From an uncultured Bacteroidales bacterium (GTDB lineage Bacteria; Bacteroidota; Bacteroidia; Bacteroidales; UBA932): a DNA stretch of 64,000 bases. The stretch is taken from NCBI GenBank assembly GCA_900320545.1, contig ONSU01000004.1, positions 1-64,000 of the forward strand. The letters run 5' to 3'. This document shows positions 18,639 to 27,374 of the stretch, piece after piece. A program made the position numbers and the translations under genes. Within the stretch, counting starts at the first letter, position 1; every line of letters begins with the position of its first letter. The notes beneath the pieces were generated by a model. That model was not told where the DNA came from. It did not search any database and saw only the letters and a list, made by a program, of their open reading frames with translations.

Positions 18639-18655
18639 TCTAATCTGATAGGCCT

Positions 18656-20179
18656 CTATTCCCACTCGATGGTTGCGGGTGGCTTGGAGGAAATGTCATA
18701 AACGACGCGGTTGACGCCCTTCACCCCCCGGATGATGGCGTCGGATACTTCCGCGAGGAAATCGTACGGGAGCCGCGCCCACTCGGCCGTCATCCCGTCC
18801 ACCGAGGTGACGGCGCGCAGCGCGACCGTATTTTCGTATGTCCGGTAATCGCCCATCACGCCGACACTCCGCACAGGCAGCAGGATCGCGCCGGCCTGCC
18901 AGACCTTGTCGTATAGCTGACGGGCCCGGAGAGCCGCCGTAAAGACAGCGTCCGCTTCCTGCAGGATGGCCACCCTTTCGGCCGTGACCTCGCCCAGGAT
19001 GCGGATGCCGAGGCCTGGGCCCGGGAAGGGATGCCGGTGGAGAATGGCCGGATCCAGTCCGAGTTCCTTTCCCACCCGGCGCACCTCGTCCTTGAAGAGC
19101 AGACGGAGGGGCTCCACCACTTTCAACTTCATCTCTTTCGGAAGGCCGCCCACATTGTGATGGCTCTTGATGGTCACGGAGCCGGGGACCGCGGCGCTTT
19201 CGATCACGTCGGGGTAGATGGTCCCCTGGGCGAGCCAGCGCACGCCTTCAATCCGCTCCGCTTCGGCGTTGAATACCTCCACGAAGTCGCGGCCGATGAT
19301 CTTGCGCTTCCGCTCGGGATCGGTAACGCCGGCGAGGTCGCCGAGGAAGCGCGAGGACGCGTCAACGCCCTTTACGTTGAGCCCCATACCCCGATAGGAG
19401 GCCAGGACCGTGGAGAACTCGTCCTTGCGGAGAAGGCCGCTGTTGACGAATATGCAATGCAGTTGATCCCCGACCGCCCTGTGCAGCAGAAGGGCCGACA
19501 CGGAAGAATCCACGCCGCCGGAGAGACCGAGCACGACCTTGTCGGAGCCGATCTGCTCCCGAAGGGAAGCCACCGTCGTCTCCACGAAGCCGGCGGGAGT
19601 CCAGGATCCGGTGCAGCCGCAGATATCCAGCACGAAATTCCGGAGCAGTCGGGCGCCGTATTCCGAATGATGCACCTCGGCGTGGAACTGGATGCCCCAG
19701 ACGGGCCGCCCTTCCACCCGGAACGCGGCGTTCCCGACTGTCTCGGTCGAGGCGATCGCCCTATATCCCCCGGGAAGCGCCGTGATGGTGTCGCCGTGGC
19801 TCATCCATACCCGGCTCACGGTCGGAAGCCCCTGCAGCAGCGGATCCTCCGCATCGGTGACGCTGAGGGTCGCCCGGCCATATTCCCGCGAAAGCGAGGG
19901 GGAGACTTCCCCGCCCGCTTTCCACGCCAGCCACTGGGCTCCGTAACAGATGCCCAGCAGCGGAAGAGAGGAAGGAAGGCCGCTCAAATCGGGCTCCGGA
20001 GCGCCTTCTCCGCCCACGCTGGCGGGGCTCCCGGAAAGGATTACCCCCTTGATATCGGGGGTAATCGCAGGAATCTGATGATAAGGTACAATATCGCAGT
20101 AAACGCTCATCTCACGGACTCGCCGCGCGATGAGCATTGTATACTGCGACCCGAAGTCGAGGATGAGGATGCGTTCCAT
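18656..20179 (-). CDS. guaA: GMP synthase (glutamine-hydrolysing)
   Basis: 507 residues from ATG 20179 ([14 protein letters not shown]). The N-terminal class I glutamine amidotransferase has the GICYGAQ nucleophile Cys and QFHAEVHHS supplying His and Glu of the triad. The ATP-pyrophosphatase domain has the P-loop [10 protein letters not shown]. The dimerisation domain ends [14 protein letters not shown]. It converts XMP to GMP in purine synthesis. Its ATG overlaps the stop of the YKSDAD-repeat gene (ATGA), so a housekeeping enzyme is translationally coupled to a reverse-transcriptase gene pair, which is unusual. Confidence 0.97.
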   Translation of the reverse strand: MERILILDFGSQYTMLIARRVREMSVYCDIVPYHQIPAITPDIKGVILSGSPASVGGEGAPEPDLSGLPSSLPLLGICYGAQWLAWKAGGEVSPSLSREYGRATLSVTDAEDPLLQGLPTVSRVWMSHGDTITALPGGYRAIASTETVGNAAFRVEGRPVWGIQFHAEVHHSEYGARLLRNFVLDICGCTGSWTPAGFVETTVASLREQIGSDKVVLGLSGGVDSSVSALLLHRAVGDQLHCIFVNSGLLRKDEFSTVLASYRGMGLNVKGVDASSRFLGDLAGVTDPERKRKIIGRDFVEVFNAEAERIEGVRWLAQGTIYPDVIESAAVPGSVTIKSHHNVGGLPKEMKLKVVEPLRLLFKDEVRRVGKELGLDPAILHRHPFPGPGLGIRILGEVTAERVAILQEADAVFTAALRARQLYDKVWQAGAILLPVRSVGVMGDYRTYENTVALRAVTSVDGMTAEWARLPYDFLAEVSDAIIRGVKGVNRVVYDISSKPPATIEWE

Positions 20180-20517
20180 CAATACATCAGATGCTTCTTG
20201 CTGTTGTTGCGCCAACCGGCGTCACTTTTATAATCACAGAAGAAGATGACAAGGTCGGCGTCGGACTTGTAATCGCAGAAGAAGATCTTCTTCTTCGCAT
20301 CGCTCTTGTAAGAGACGAAATGCCAGAGCCCCTTGTTGTCCTGTGCATCGGACTTATAGGCGCACTTGTACACGACGAGATCGGCGTCGCTCTTGTAATT
20401 GGTAACGTAGACCTTGACGTCGGCGTCACTCTTGTATTGCACGGCGAAAACCGTCTGCGCCGAGGCCGCCAGGGTGCCGGCGAGCGCAAGAATCACAATC
20501 AGGATAAACTTTTTCAT
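20179..20517 (-). CDS. Secreted YKSDAD tandem-repeat protein (DUF6150-like)
   Basis: 112 residues. The signal peptide [20 protein letters not shown] is followed by six copies of a unit of about 13 residues, YKSDADxxVYxxx. Several copies have Phe-Phe-Cys in the strand. The pattern resembles DUF6150 proteins, which are short repeated beta-strand proteins; that match is from memory and tentative. The ATG overlaps the reverse transcriptase stop (ATGA at 20514-20517) and its own stop overlaps guaA, so it is embedded in the operon. Role unknown. Confidence 0.65.
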   Translation of the reverse strand: MKKFILIVILALAGTLAASAQTVFAVQYKSDADVKVYVTNYKSDADLVVYKCAYKSDAQDNKGLWHFVSYKSDAKKKIFFCDYKSDADLVIFFCDYKSDAGWRNNSKKHLMY

Positions 20518-21749
20518 AGCGGATGAATTTTGGGAGTTTTGTGTGCAAATATTGTACCTTGTCGGTAAAATTCGTGGACGAGGGACCGGTATCCGAGGGC
20601 CTTGAGGTCGGCATACCGGACGCGGAAATTGGCCTTTCCGTGACGGCCCGTAGCGATATAGCGGGCGTATTGCTGGAAGTACCGGTCGATCTCGCGGAGC
20701 CCTTCCGTGCGGTTGATGACCGGGAAGAACCAGCGCGACCAGGAGAGGGCGTCCGGGTCGTCCCCCTCGTAGAATTTGCCGTTGAACGTGCGGATAAAGC
20801 CCTTGACCGCCATCTCCGGGCTCTTTTCCTTGCGGACGCGCCAGCGGACCAGCGCCCTCGCGGCGCGGCGGATTTTCCCTTTCATCTTGGTCCTGGCCGC
20901 CTCCGAAATGTCGATGAAAGGGCCACAGCACTGGAAGCCGAGGAATTCGAACGGCTCGTCGGGCGCGTAGATGCGCTCCTTGTCGGGATTGATCTCCAGA
21001 CGGTACTTTTCCAGGAAGCCGAGGAGCGTCGCTTTGTGCGCTTCCAGCGTCCCGCGGTCGGGCGCGAAAAGGATGATGTCGTCCGAATAGCGGGCATACA
21101 CGACACCCGCATCGGCGAAATACCGGTCGACTTCCATCAGATACACGTCGGCCAGGAAGGGAGCTGTGGGCGTTCCGGCCATAATGCCCCGCGGCCCCCG
21201 GACTTCCCGGCCGTCCAGGACCGCCCGGTCGTCGGTCAGCATCCGCTCGAAAAAGGCATAGAGCGGAGGGTCGTCGGCGAGGAGGTCTCTCAGGATGGGA
21301 AGGAGGATCGGGATGGAGACCGAGTTGAAATAGTCGTGGATGTCCAGTTTGTAGGCCCAGACGGATCGTCCCTTGAGCTGCCGCCGGAGGGCGAAGATGG
21401 CGTCGCAGGCCCGGAGGCCGTGCCGGAAGGAATAGCAGTTGAGGGAGAACCGGTCATCGTAGCGGTAGAGAAGATAGGAGATAAGTTTGAGCACGCGGGT
21501 CTCGTCCGGCGGGAAACTATAGACCGTGCGCTTCTTGCCGGTTCCCATCTTGTTGATCCGCTTGCAGGAGGGAATCCCGAGGGATTCTCCCCGCATCAGG
21601 GTCTCTGCGACCGGAAGGTATCGCTCTTCGGCGACAAAATCATCGGCATCCTCGAACGTCCGCCAGGTAAACCGGCGTTTGACGAGCCGGTGCGAGAGGA
21701 ATTCCTCCCACACCGCCTGATCGCCCAGTTGTCCGATGATGCCGTCCAT
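20514..21749 (-). CDS. Reverse transcriptase, non-retron, non-intron, possible defence type
   Basis: 411 residues from ATG 21749 (MDGIIGQLGD). RT motifs: RVLKLISYLLYR and NCYSFRHG (about 104-111), catalytic LDIHDYF (Asp136), AGTPTAPF (191-198, in place of the QGxPxSP of group II introns) and YSDD (221-224). The thumb region follows with FEFLGFQCCG. No maturase X, HNH or endonuclease domain is seen, and the retron VTG motif is absent. A strongly structured leader RNA lies directly upstream (21759-21895). Such a standalone RT with a 5' RNA recalls defence-associated RTs, but the subgroup needs a tree. It is coupled downstream to a secreted repeat protein. Confidence 0.8.
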   Translation of the reverse strand: MDGIIGQLGDQAVWEEFLSHRLVKRRFTWRTFEDADDFVAEERYLPVAETLMRGESLGIPSCKRINKMGTGKKRTVYSFPPDETRVLKLISYLLYRYDDRFSLNCYSFRHGLRACDAIFALRRQLKGRSVWAYKLDIHDYFNSVSIPILLPILRDLLADDPPLYAFFERMLTDDRAVLDGREVRGPRGIMAGTPTAPFLADVYLMEVDRYFADAGVVYARYSDDIILFAPDRGTLEAHKATLLGFLEKYRLEINPDKERIYAPDEPFEFLGFQCCGPFIDISEAARTKMKGKIRRAARALVRWRVRKEKSPEMAVKGFIRTFNGKFYEGDDPDALSWSRWFFPVINRTEGLREIDRYFQQYARYIATGRHGKANFRVRYADLKALGYRSLVHEFYRQGTIFAHKTPKIHPL

Positions 21750-21758
21750 GACGAAAAA

Positions 21759-21895
21759 AGAAAAAGGGGAAGGATTTTGAATCGGCAAAATTGCCGATCA
21801 CGGGACGGGTACATTGTCGGGTCGCCTGCAAACCCGGAGTTATGGACAATGCTGCGTCCTTCGCAGGCGCGGCCGCGGCCGCATCCCCTTTTTCT
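21759..21895 (-). ncRNA. Structured RNA between 21902-22456 and the reverse transcriptase
   Basis: A perfect 12-bp inverted repeat (AGAAAAAGGGGA at 21759-21770, reverse complement at 21884-21895) closes a 113-nt region. Nested inside are ATCGGCAA/TTGCCGAT (21781-21798), CATTGTC/GACAATG (21812-21818 with 21845-21851) enclosing CGGGT/ACCCG (21818-21822 with 21832-21836), CTGCG/CGCAG (21852-21866) and a GC palindrome (about 21868-21882). Nearly every base can pair. The position just before an RT start codon suggests an RT template, primer or cofactor RNA; a cis-regulatory leader is the alternative. Confidence 0.6.
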
Positions 21896-21901
21896 ATACG
21901 G

Positions 21902-22456
21902 TTAACCGAGATACTTGTGGAGCCGGCCGATGACGTAGCCGCGCTGGTTGGGCATCTGCGTATAGAAGTTGATATAAGGGATATTCAACTTCTTGGCAAA
22001 CATCCGGGCCACCAGATACTTAACGTTGGAGTCATGGCTATGGCCGGAACCAAGCATAACGACCCCTTTCGGCGTCAGGCCCTGGTAGAGGACGAAGGTA
22101 TAGGGCTGCCCCCATTCGGCGCGATACACCTGGCGCGGACGGGTCTTGTAGAGCTTGAATTCATCGGAAGCATAACCGGCCAGCTCCGTCACGGGCACAT
22201 CCTCGCGGATGGTATAATTATAGCACTCCGCCTGCAGAATCTCCCGGAAATACGCCCGCCACTCGGCAGCAGACTTCTCCCGCACAGGGGCGCTATACGC
22301 CTGATTGGTACGGGTCGTCGTGGTCGTAGAAGGCCTGGGGTTATTGGATGCAGGAGTCCCGGTCGCACCGCCGGTAGCATTGTTAATCTGCTTCTGAATG
22401 GCATCGGCCAGCTGGTTGCCGAGCACCTTGCCCAAAATAGATGATAAAAGTCCCAT
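21902..22456 (-). CDS. Hypothetical protein (184 aa) upstream of the RT
   Basis: An amphipathic N-terminus (MGLLSSILGKVLGNQLADAI), a Thr/Asn-rich linker (about 30-55), then a globular domain with EWRAYFREILQAE, GVVMLGSGHSHDSNVKYL and IPYINFYTQMPNQRGYVIGRL. No family recognised. It is the first gene of the leftward run; its stop lies seven bases before the structured RNA, so the RNA may be processed from its transcript. Confidence 0.55.
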   Translation of the reverse strand: MGLLSSILGKVLGNQLADAIQKQINNATGGATGTPASNNPRPSTTTTTRTNQAYSAPVREKSAAEWRAYFREILQAECYNYTIREDVPVTELAGYASDEFKLYKTRPRQVYRAEWGQPYTFVLYQGLTPKGVVMLGSGHSHDSNVKYLVARMFAKKLNIPYINFYTQMPNQRGYVIGRLHKYLG

Positions 22457-22597
22457 ATTCGTAAGGTTTTAGGATGCTAAATTACGAATTATTTCTGAAA
22501 AGTAAAAAACTGGGAATTATCCCCCCATTATTGAAATTTACTCACCACTCTTCCCGACTTGCACCCAAATATGCAGTGTCGCTGACGATTTTTCGAG

Positions 22598-22891
22598 AAT
22601 ATCGTCAACGACGTTGCAAAATTTCACATAGAGAACCGCCTTGATGAAGGAATGTTCCTATTTGTCTATGCCGAGATTCCTGATTATGATTTTGACCGGG
22701 CCATCGAGATCAAGTCAACGGACCACGTGGAAACCGAGCACAAGAAAGGCTTAAAGAAATTCGCGGAAGAGCACCCGGATGCAAAATAAATCATTATATC
22801 CAGGGACTTCCTGTCCAGGTGCTCCGGCGATATTGACCTCTACTATGTGACCGATTTCTTCGAAGCCCTCCGGGCCGGGGAGATAATATAG
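22598..22891 (+). pseudogene. C-terminal remnant of a DUF4143-type ATPase
   Basis: Frame +2 from 22598 reads NIVNDVAKFHIENRLDEGMF, then YDFDRAIEIKSTD (the PD-(D/E)XK-like strand of DUF4143 ATPases), then HKKGLKKFAEEHPDAK. It hits TAA at 22787-22789 and resumes in the same frame as IIISRDFLSRCSGDIDLYYV to TAG 22889-22891. The missing N-terminal 300 or so residues and the internal stop mark decay. The flanks 22457-22597 hold no gene that I can see, only AT-rich sequence. Confidence 0.6.
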
Positions 22892-22897
22892 ATGAAA

Positions 22898-22928
22898 TCC
22901 CTTACATCGTCGAAGAAGACGTAAGGGA
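22898..22928. terminator. Hairpin between the ATPase remnant and the DUF262 gene
   Basis: TCCCTTA (22898-22904) pairs with TAAGGGA (22922-22928), with an inner CGTC/GACG pair around a GAAGAA loop. It lies 11 bases beyond the stop of the leftward DUF262 gene and probably ends its transcript. No long T run follows, so termination strength is uncertain. Confidence 0.4.
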
Positions 22929-22938
22929 ATATATGTGG

Positions 22939-24837
22939 TTACATATGTGTAAGTATATTATTTCCTTTATTTAAGAGTGCGCATACATCTTTAAAATGAT
23001 CATTTACTTGAGTCCCTCCCCACATACCTCGATAATCTCTTGTCATCTTATACATGATTCTCCTTTTAGGCTGAAGACCATCTAATGTCGTTGATGCTTT
23101 TTCTTTTGGAGCCTTGTCCTTTAAACTAGAATTTTTACGTCGACTTATTAAACACAAGTTGCCCAAATTGTCTATATTTACATCGTCGGTATCTTGATAA
23201 GATTGCGGAAGATGATGTTCTACCGAGTTGTAATAACGGAAATTAAAGTCCTTCACTTCGGAAATATATCTTATTCCATTTCTATTCCCCGTTACTGACT
23301 CAACCCAATATAGATAGTCAATGTAGTTGAATAGAAAGTGTGGAGTATTGACCCCAAGGTTAGCAAAAGAACAATTCGGCGCAGCCTTTTCGCCATCGAA
23401 AAGGTTATTATAATATTTCAAAATATACTCATCAATAAACTGAGAAAAATCTGTCGCATTAATATTTATATCATGAACCCCCGTATGCTCGCTCAACCAA
23501 CAAAGAATATCAAATAGCCAATTCTTCCACTTCTTACTTTTAAATGAAACCTGAAGCATTGATTCTTGTTTAATTATCCGATTCTGAATGTCTGTTATGC
23601 TTTCATTTTCAAAAGGCTCTGGTTCATTGCTATTGCCAAATGTATTTCGAAACTTCAAACTGTTATTGGATGAACGGTATGGTTTCTTTAATGACCATCT
23701 CAGATTATCATCCTCTTCATCATCAGAAGATGCTTTAATAATATATCTATCGAATAAAACCCTAATTAACAGCAACTTCTTAACGAATTCCATCGGATCA
23801 ATTCCGGCCTGGATCTTTTGATAAGAATCCTGCAAGTTATCACCATTAAGAGGGCAAGAATCATTGAACATTTTCATAACTTGCATAAGGAAATTCGGAA
23901 AATCTATTATCGCATTATAACGATTCTCGGGATCATCGTCCTTATACTCCACCGGCTTTTCAACTCTCATCTCGAGTACTTCGTCAATTGTTGCCGGAGA
24001 TTGCGTCCCATCTTGATCTGAATATTGCTCTACATATTCAATATTTAGCTCAGCATAATCTTTACCGAACAAAGGCCAAAACTGGTTTAACCTATAGTCA
24101 TTAAGTGCCTTCTGAATGGGTATCTCCATTTGAGAACAAGCATCCCATATCGCTGAAAAAATAGATCTATTCTTTGTGGTCATCTGTTCTTTTCCCAGCA
24201 TCATAGCTTTGACGATTTCGTGCTCTTGAAGTTGCTCTCCTCGATTATTCATTATTTCAAAATAGGCCGCAACATCAGTATCTTCCGGAAGTTCAGTTCG
24301 AACAAGAATAACTTGATTCTTCACGTAATCAGCAAAATCGGCAATGTTCTTTATTTTGAGGATTGAGAATACTTTATCATCTATGGTAGATACATTTGTG
24401 TGAATATTTTCACTCGCAATAATGTCTAGTGCGTCTACGAACTTGTAGATTTTTGATAGGTCTTTTTTATGGCACTCTTCCGAATAAACCTCTATCCCTG
24501 ACGAATTAAATAAACCCTTGAAGAATTCTTCTACCTCAGGTCTTGAATCATATGATAGTCTTGGCGAAGATAGAATATCCAAAGCTTTGCTGAGTAGGCT
24601 TAGTGTTGTTAGCCGCTGCTGCCCATCTACGACTTCATATTTTCCATCATTATTCCTTAATAAAACCACCAAACTGCCAATGTAATACCTTGAAGTCCTA
24701 TCAGTCTTATAGCTATCATATATATCCTGAATCAACTGGCAAATCTGTTTCTCTCCCCAAGCATAATTCCTTTGATACAAAGGAACCACATAGTCATCCT
24801 GCCAGATTTGTTCAATTGTTTTATTTAACTGTGTCAT
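22939..24837 (-). CDS. DUF262-DUF1524 protein (GmrSD-like type IV restriction enzyme)
   Basis: 632 residues. The DUF262 N-terminal part has VPLYQRNYAWG (about 18-28) and VDGQQRLTTLSLL (about 70-82), the DGQQR motif of the ParB/Srx-like NTPase core. A helical middle is followed by a C-terminal DUF1524 His-Me finger nuclease with VEHHLPQSY and NIDNLGNLCLISRRKNSSL. GmrSD-type enzymes cut modified phage DNA using NTP. Key residues appear intact. It overlaps the upstream DUF262 gene by 17 bases, so the pair is co-translated. Confidence 0.88.
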   Translation of the reverse strand: MTQLNKTIEQIWQDDYVVPLYQRNYAWGEKQICQLIQDIYDSYKTDRTSRYYIGSLVVLLRNNDGKYEVVDGQQRLTTLSLLSKALDILSSPRLSYDSRPEVEEFFKGLFNSSGIEVYSEECHKKDLSKIYKFVDALDIIASENIHTNVSTIDDKVFSILKIKNIADFADYVKNQVILVRTELPEDTDVAAYFEIMNNRGEQLQEHEIVKAMMLGKEQMTTKNRSIFSAIWDACSQMEIPIQKALNDYRLNQFWPLFGKDYAELNIEYVEQYSDQDGTQSPATIDEVLEMRVEKPVEYKDDDPENRYNAIIDFPNFLMQVMKMFNDSCPLNGDNLQDSYQKIQAGIDPMEFVKKLLLIRVLFDRYIIKASSDDEEDDNLRWSLKKPYRSSNNSLKFRNTFGNSNEPEPFENESITDIQNRIIKQESMLQVSFKSKKWKNWLFDILCWLSEHTGVHDININATDFSQFIDEYILKYYNNLFDGEKAAPNCSFANLGVNTPHFLFNYIDYLYWVESVTGNRNGIRYISEVKDFNFRYYNSVEHHLPQSYQDTDDVNIDNLGNLCLISRRKNSSLKDKAPKEKASTTLDGLQPKRRIMYKMTRDYRGMWGGTQVNDHFKDVCALLNKGNNILTHM

Positions 24838-26599
24838 ACTCTGATCCTAATTTAAATACTTCTCTAACTGGAGCAAGATCATAAACCACTTTTATTGTTT
24901 CTGAAATACGATGAGCCTTAACTTTAAATGTGTTCAAATCCGATAAATTTTTTGCATTGTTTATTGTAGTAAAAATCCAACTCACATTTGATGCATTCGC
25001 CATAGTTTTATATCTAACTTGTTTATTTTCTAGTCGGAACCGATATACACATTTGTATATGCTCTTATAGATATGATATACTCCTCTTTCCCCAAATCTA
25101 TCAAACACAAGCATTATTGCCGATTTATAAACTTGACGTACGTATCCATCACCAACGCGACTATCGAATCCGCCATATAAACAATGTTGTCGATAAAACT
25201 CTTTGAATAAGGTCATTTGGGATGTTTCAAGTTCTAAAAAAATGCGTTTGTATATTTCGACATACGTCTCGATATAGTCAAAGAAAGATTTTCCGTTCAA
25301 AATCATCTGATTAATGAAAGAGAACGGATCCAGGTTGTCTGGATCTCCATGAAGAAAACGATTTTTAATTTTAAAGATATTAGGGTTAAGGGAATGAAGA
25401 AGTTGGCAAGCCATATCCTTCTGTAAAAGAAAATTTTGGTATGCAAACTCTAATGAATTCGCTTTGCCAAGAGTCAATCCCTTAAATTCTTCCACGTCAT
25501 TCTTGGTAAAGGTATATGCCCCGTCCCCTCTTGACCAAACACGAGTTCTATACAGTTGTTCGTCAAACAACTGCTTCAAAATATCTTTCCTATTACCTTG
25601 GGGTGAAAGGTACATTGCAGCATTCTCCCATCTAGTATCACAAATAATTTTATCCTCCCTTGAATTTGAAACCATCGCCCTTATATGATATGCTTTGAGC
25701 AGATTATAGGGTTCTAATTCTTTGCCTCTGCCATTCTGCGACTCAAACATTTGAAATGCCTCAGACAGTTTTTTTACTGTTATTTGAACAAATTGGCATG
25801 AGTTAAATAGATAGGCTAAAAAAATTTGTCTGTTAGGCACATTTAAACCAAGCCAAGACTCAATCACATCAGAATTATGACAGATGTTGTAGAAAGAGTC
25901 TGTATGATTATATTTCAATTCCGGTAGCGTGCCCGTATAACCCAAACACTTCATAAGAAGGATAAGTGTAGTGATTCGTTGTTGTCCATCAACAATATTA
26001 AAGACAGATTTCTCACAATCCTCATGGAGTATAATTGATCCAATGAGATAATGCCGTTTCCCCTCACTCAAACTGTTGTTGATATCATTCAGAAGTTGGA
26101 ACACATTTTTCTCACACCATCTATATGGACGCTGATATTCGGGAATGGCCAAATCTTTGTTAAACAATTCGTCAAAATATACATAGTGAGCATCAATCGG
26201 AAACTCATCGTTTTCTGAAATTAGGGTATTTTCAAAACATTGTGATTCGAAACCAAGAATGTGCGGCTCCATTATATATCGTATCGTTCTAAAAGCCTCC
26301 ATAACTTCTTCACTACTATCAAGAGAGCGCTCTAAAGTCCAGCGACAATCATACCGTCCCCAATGATTGCCAGTAATACTGGGATCCTTAAGATTCTTCC
26401 TTAGGTAATCTCTTAATGGACGCCAGTTACCTCCTTCAATATCTAGATGGACTTTATCAGCATTATATTCATAATGAAGATATTGGCCTAAGCAAGTCCC
26501 TGCTTGAATATAGCAATAGCCATTCCCCCAGTAATATGGACTGCCGGGGAATTCAGATTCCGCAAATTGCACGAATTCTTCCTTTGTAATATTGTACAT
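24821..26599 (-). CDS. DUF262 protein lacking the HNH domain, with extra N-terminal domain
   Basis: 592 residues. The first 115 or so form a domain (HYEYNADKVHLDIEGGNWR, YDCRWTLERSLD) resembling DUF4268-like or nuclease-associated modules. DUF262 follows with IPEYQRPYRWCE and VDGQQRITTLILL. The C-terminal third is helical and lacks the DUF1524 H-H/N pattern, so cleavage would have to come from the partner protein at 22939-24837. Two-gene DUF262 pairs of complementary type are known from defence islands. The start at 26599 follows an AT-rich gap. Confidence 0.8.
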   Translation of the reverse strand: MYNITKEEFVQFAESEFPGSPYYWGNGYCYIQAGTCLGQYLHYEYNADKVHLDIEGGNWRPLRDYLRKNLKDPSITGNHWGRYDCRWTLERSLDSSEEVMEAFRTIRYIMEPHILGFESQCFENTLISENDEFPIDAHYVYFDELFNKDLAIPEYQRPYRWCEKNVFQLLNDINNSLSEGKRHYLIGSIILHEDCEKSVFNIVDGQQRITTLILLMKCLGYTGTLPELKYNHTDSFYNICHNSDVIESWLGLNVPNRQIFLAYLFNSCQFVQITVKKLSEAFQMFESQNGRGKELEPYNLLKAYHIRAMVSNSREDKIICDTRWENAAMYLSPQGNRKDILKQLFDEQLYRTRVWSRGDGAYTFTKNDVEEFKGLTLGKANSLEFAYQNFLLQKDMACQLLHSLNPNIFKIKNRFLHGDPDNLDPFSFINQMILNGKSFFDYIETYVEIYKRIFLELETSQMTLFKEFYRQHCLYGGFDSRVGDGYVRQVYKSAIMLVFDRFGERGVYHIYKSIYKCVYRFRLENKQVRYKTMANASNVSWIFTTINNAKNLSDLNTFKVKAHRISETIKVVYDLAPVREVFKLGSEYDTVK

Positions 26600-26839
26600 A
26601 GCGTTGTGTTTCTTACACGTAATAGAAAGGACAAATTTATTGATTTTTTCAACACCTTTGTAATTCCCTTCCTATTTTATTAAGATAAAAGGTTTTTCGG
26701 CAAATTATTGGCAATAATATAAAATGGCCATAAGGAGCGCCTCTCATCTCCGTATGTTTCGACGGGGGCCTTGAGCGCAGGATCGCCTCGGGACTCATGT
26801 CTCCTGCAGAGGACTGATTTCCTCGCCGCGGCTTCCCTC
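26600..26839. other. Intergenic region without a recognisable gene
   Basis: A 240-base gap between the start of the DUF262 gene and the end of the DnaB-like gene. The left part (26600-26720) is AT-rich and probably holds the DUF262 promoter. The right part (26730-26839) is GC-rich like the DnaB-like gene. Short leftward reading frames here look non-coding. No RNA gene recognised. Confidence 0.4.
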
Positions 26840-27286
26840 CTAAGGATTCTCCTGGTCCAAGGAATCGAAGAATGATTCGTCCACGACGCTCGAGAGGACA
26901 ATCGTGCATCCGAGGGGTTTCGCCCAGTTTTCGAGCAGGCTCTGCGTCTCGGCGTCCAGCGTGCCCGGGACACCTTCGATGACGATTGCGCGAACGAAGC
27001 GGCGGTTGACCATTCCCTTGGCTTTGCGGAGGATGACCTGGAGGTCGGGGTTCTTTTGGTCGATGGTGTATAGGCGGGCAACGGAGGAGCGGTTGTCCAC
27101 GAGCCCCTTCAGGGCCTCGCTGCGCCTGGTGAGGGAGAAGAACGCCACGTTGGTGTTCCAGTCATTCAGGAGCTCGGAGATCTCCTGGGCGACGTAGAAG
27201 AGGGATGCCACCTCGTCCGTGGTGCGGATGTGCTCCACCGCGCCAATCTCGAAGCCGGGAATCTGATTGAGGATTTCTTTTGCCAT
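26840..27286 (-). CDS. DnaB-like RecA-fold protein without Walker A (candidate helicase mimic)
   Basis: 148 residues. The order of motifs follows the DnaB helicase C-terminal domain: GFEIGAVEHI where DnaB has GFxxLDxxTSG; VAFFSL at 47-52, the hallmark of DnaB (VAFFSLEMS); a helix and RKAKGMV parallel to LRAKCRRLV; AIVIEG at 100-105 in place of the Walker B IMIDYLQL; and TIVLSSVVDES in place of PIIALSQLNRS. Walker A is gone (RTTDEVAS occupies the RPSMGKTA position) and the Walker B Asp is Glu104. The N-terminal primase-interacting domain and C-terminal loops are absent. It carries the shared operator at 27315-27347. The alignment is by eye; RecA-fold relatives other than DnaB are possible. Confidence 0.55.
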   Translation of the reverse strand: MAKEILNQIPGFEIGAVEHIRTTDEVASLFYVAQEISELLNDWNTNVAFFSLTRRSEALKGLVDNRSSVARLYTIDQKNPDLQVILRKAKGMVNRRFVRAIVIEGVPGTLDAETQSLLENWAKPLGCTIVLSSVVDESFFDSLDQENP

Positions 27287-27304
27287 AGCTTAACTTTTTT
27301 TTGG

Positions 27305-27347
27305 CAAAAATAATCATAGCTTCTGCAAAAATACGGCAGAAGCTATG
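27305..27347 (-). promoter_or_regulatory. Promoter and 12-bp-arm palindromic operator of the DnaB-like gene
   Basis: CATAGCTTCTGC (27315-27326) and GCAGAAGCTATG (27336-27347) form perfect 12-bp arms around nine bases. The core CTGC-N9-GCAG recurs at 29200-29221, 29236-29256 and 31416-31432. A -7 element TATTTTTG on the minus strand lies at 27305-27312, 19 bases before the start codon. A terminator function for the upstream nuclease gene is also possible, since T-rich sequence follows, but the sequence match to the other sites favours an operator. Confidence 0.65.
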
Positions 27348-27374
27348 CACAAAGATTATTTTTTCAAGAAGGGG

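Noticed and set aside
20190-20460. CRISPR-like array in the YKSDAD gene
   Set aside because: The DNA periodicity of about 39 bases comes from coding repeats in a single open frame with variable spacing; there are no cas genes. No CRISPR array was found elsewhere in the window.
20514-21749. Diversity-generating retroelement
   Set aside because: No template/variable repeat pair and no Avd-like or target gene were seen near the RT.
20514-21895. Classification of the RT as a retron
   Set aside because: The closed upstream RNA is retron-like, but the RT lacks the VTG motif and has NCYSFRHG and YSDD arrangements closer to other RT groups, and no msd-like single long hairpin is evident.
27315-27347. 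The 12-bp palindrome as a simple terminator of the nuclease gene
   Set aside because: A T-rich stretch does follow, but the core is nearly identical to operators in the WYL/DnaE-like divergent promoter and is placed the same distance from a -7 element, so regulation is the better reading; both roles may coexist.
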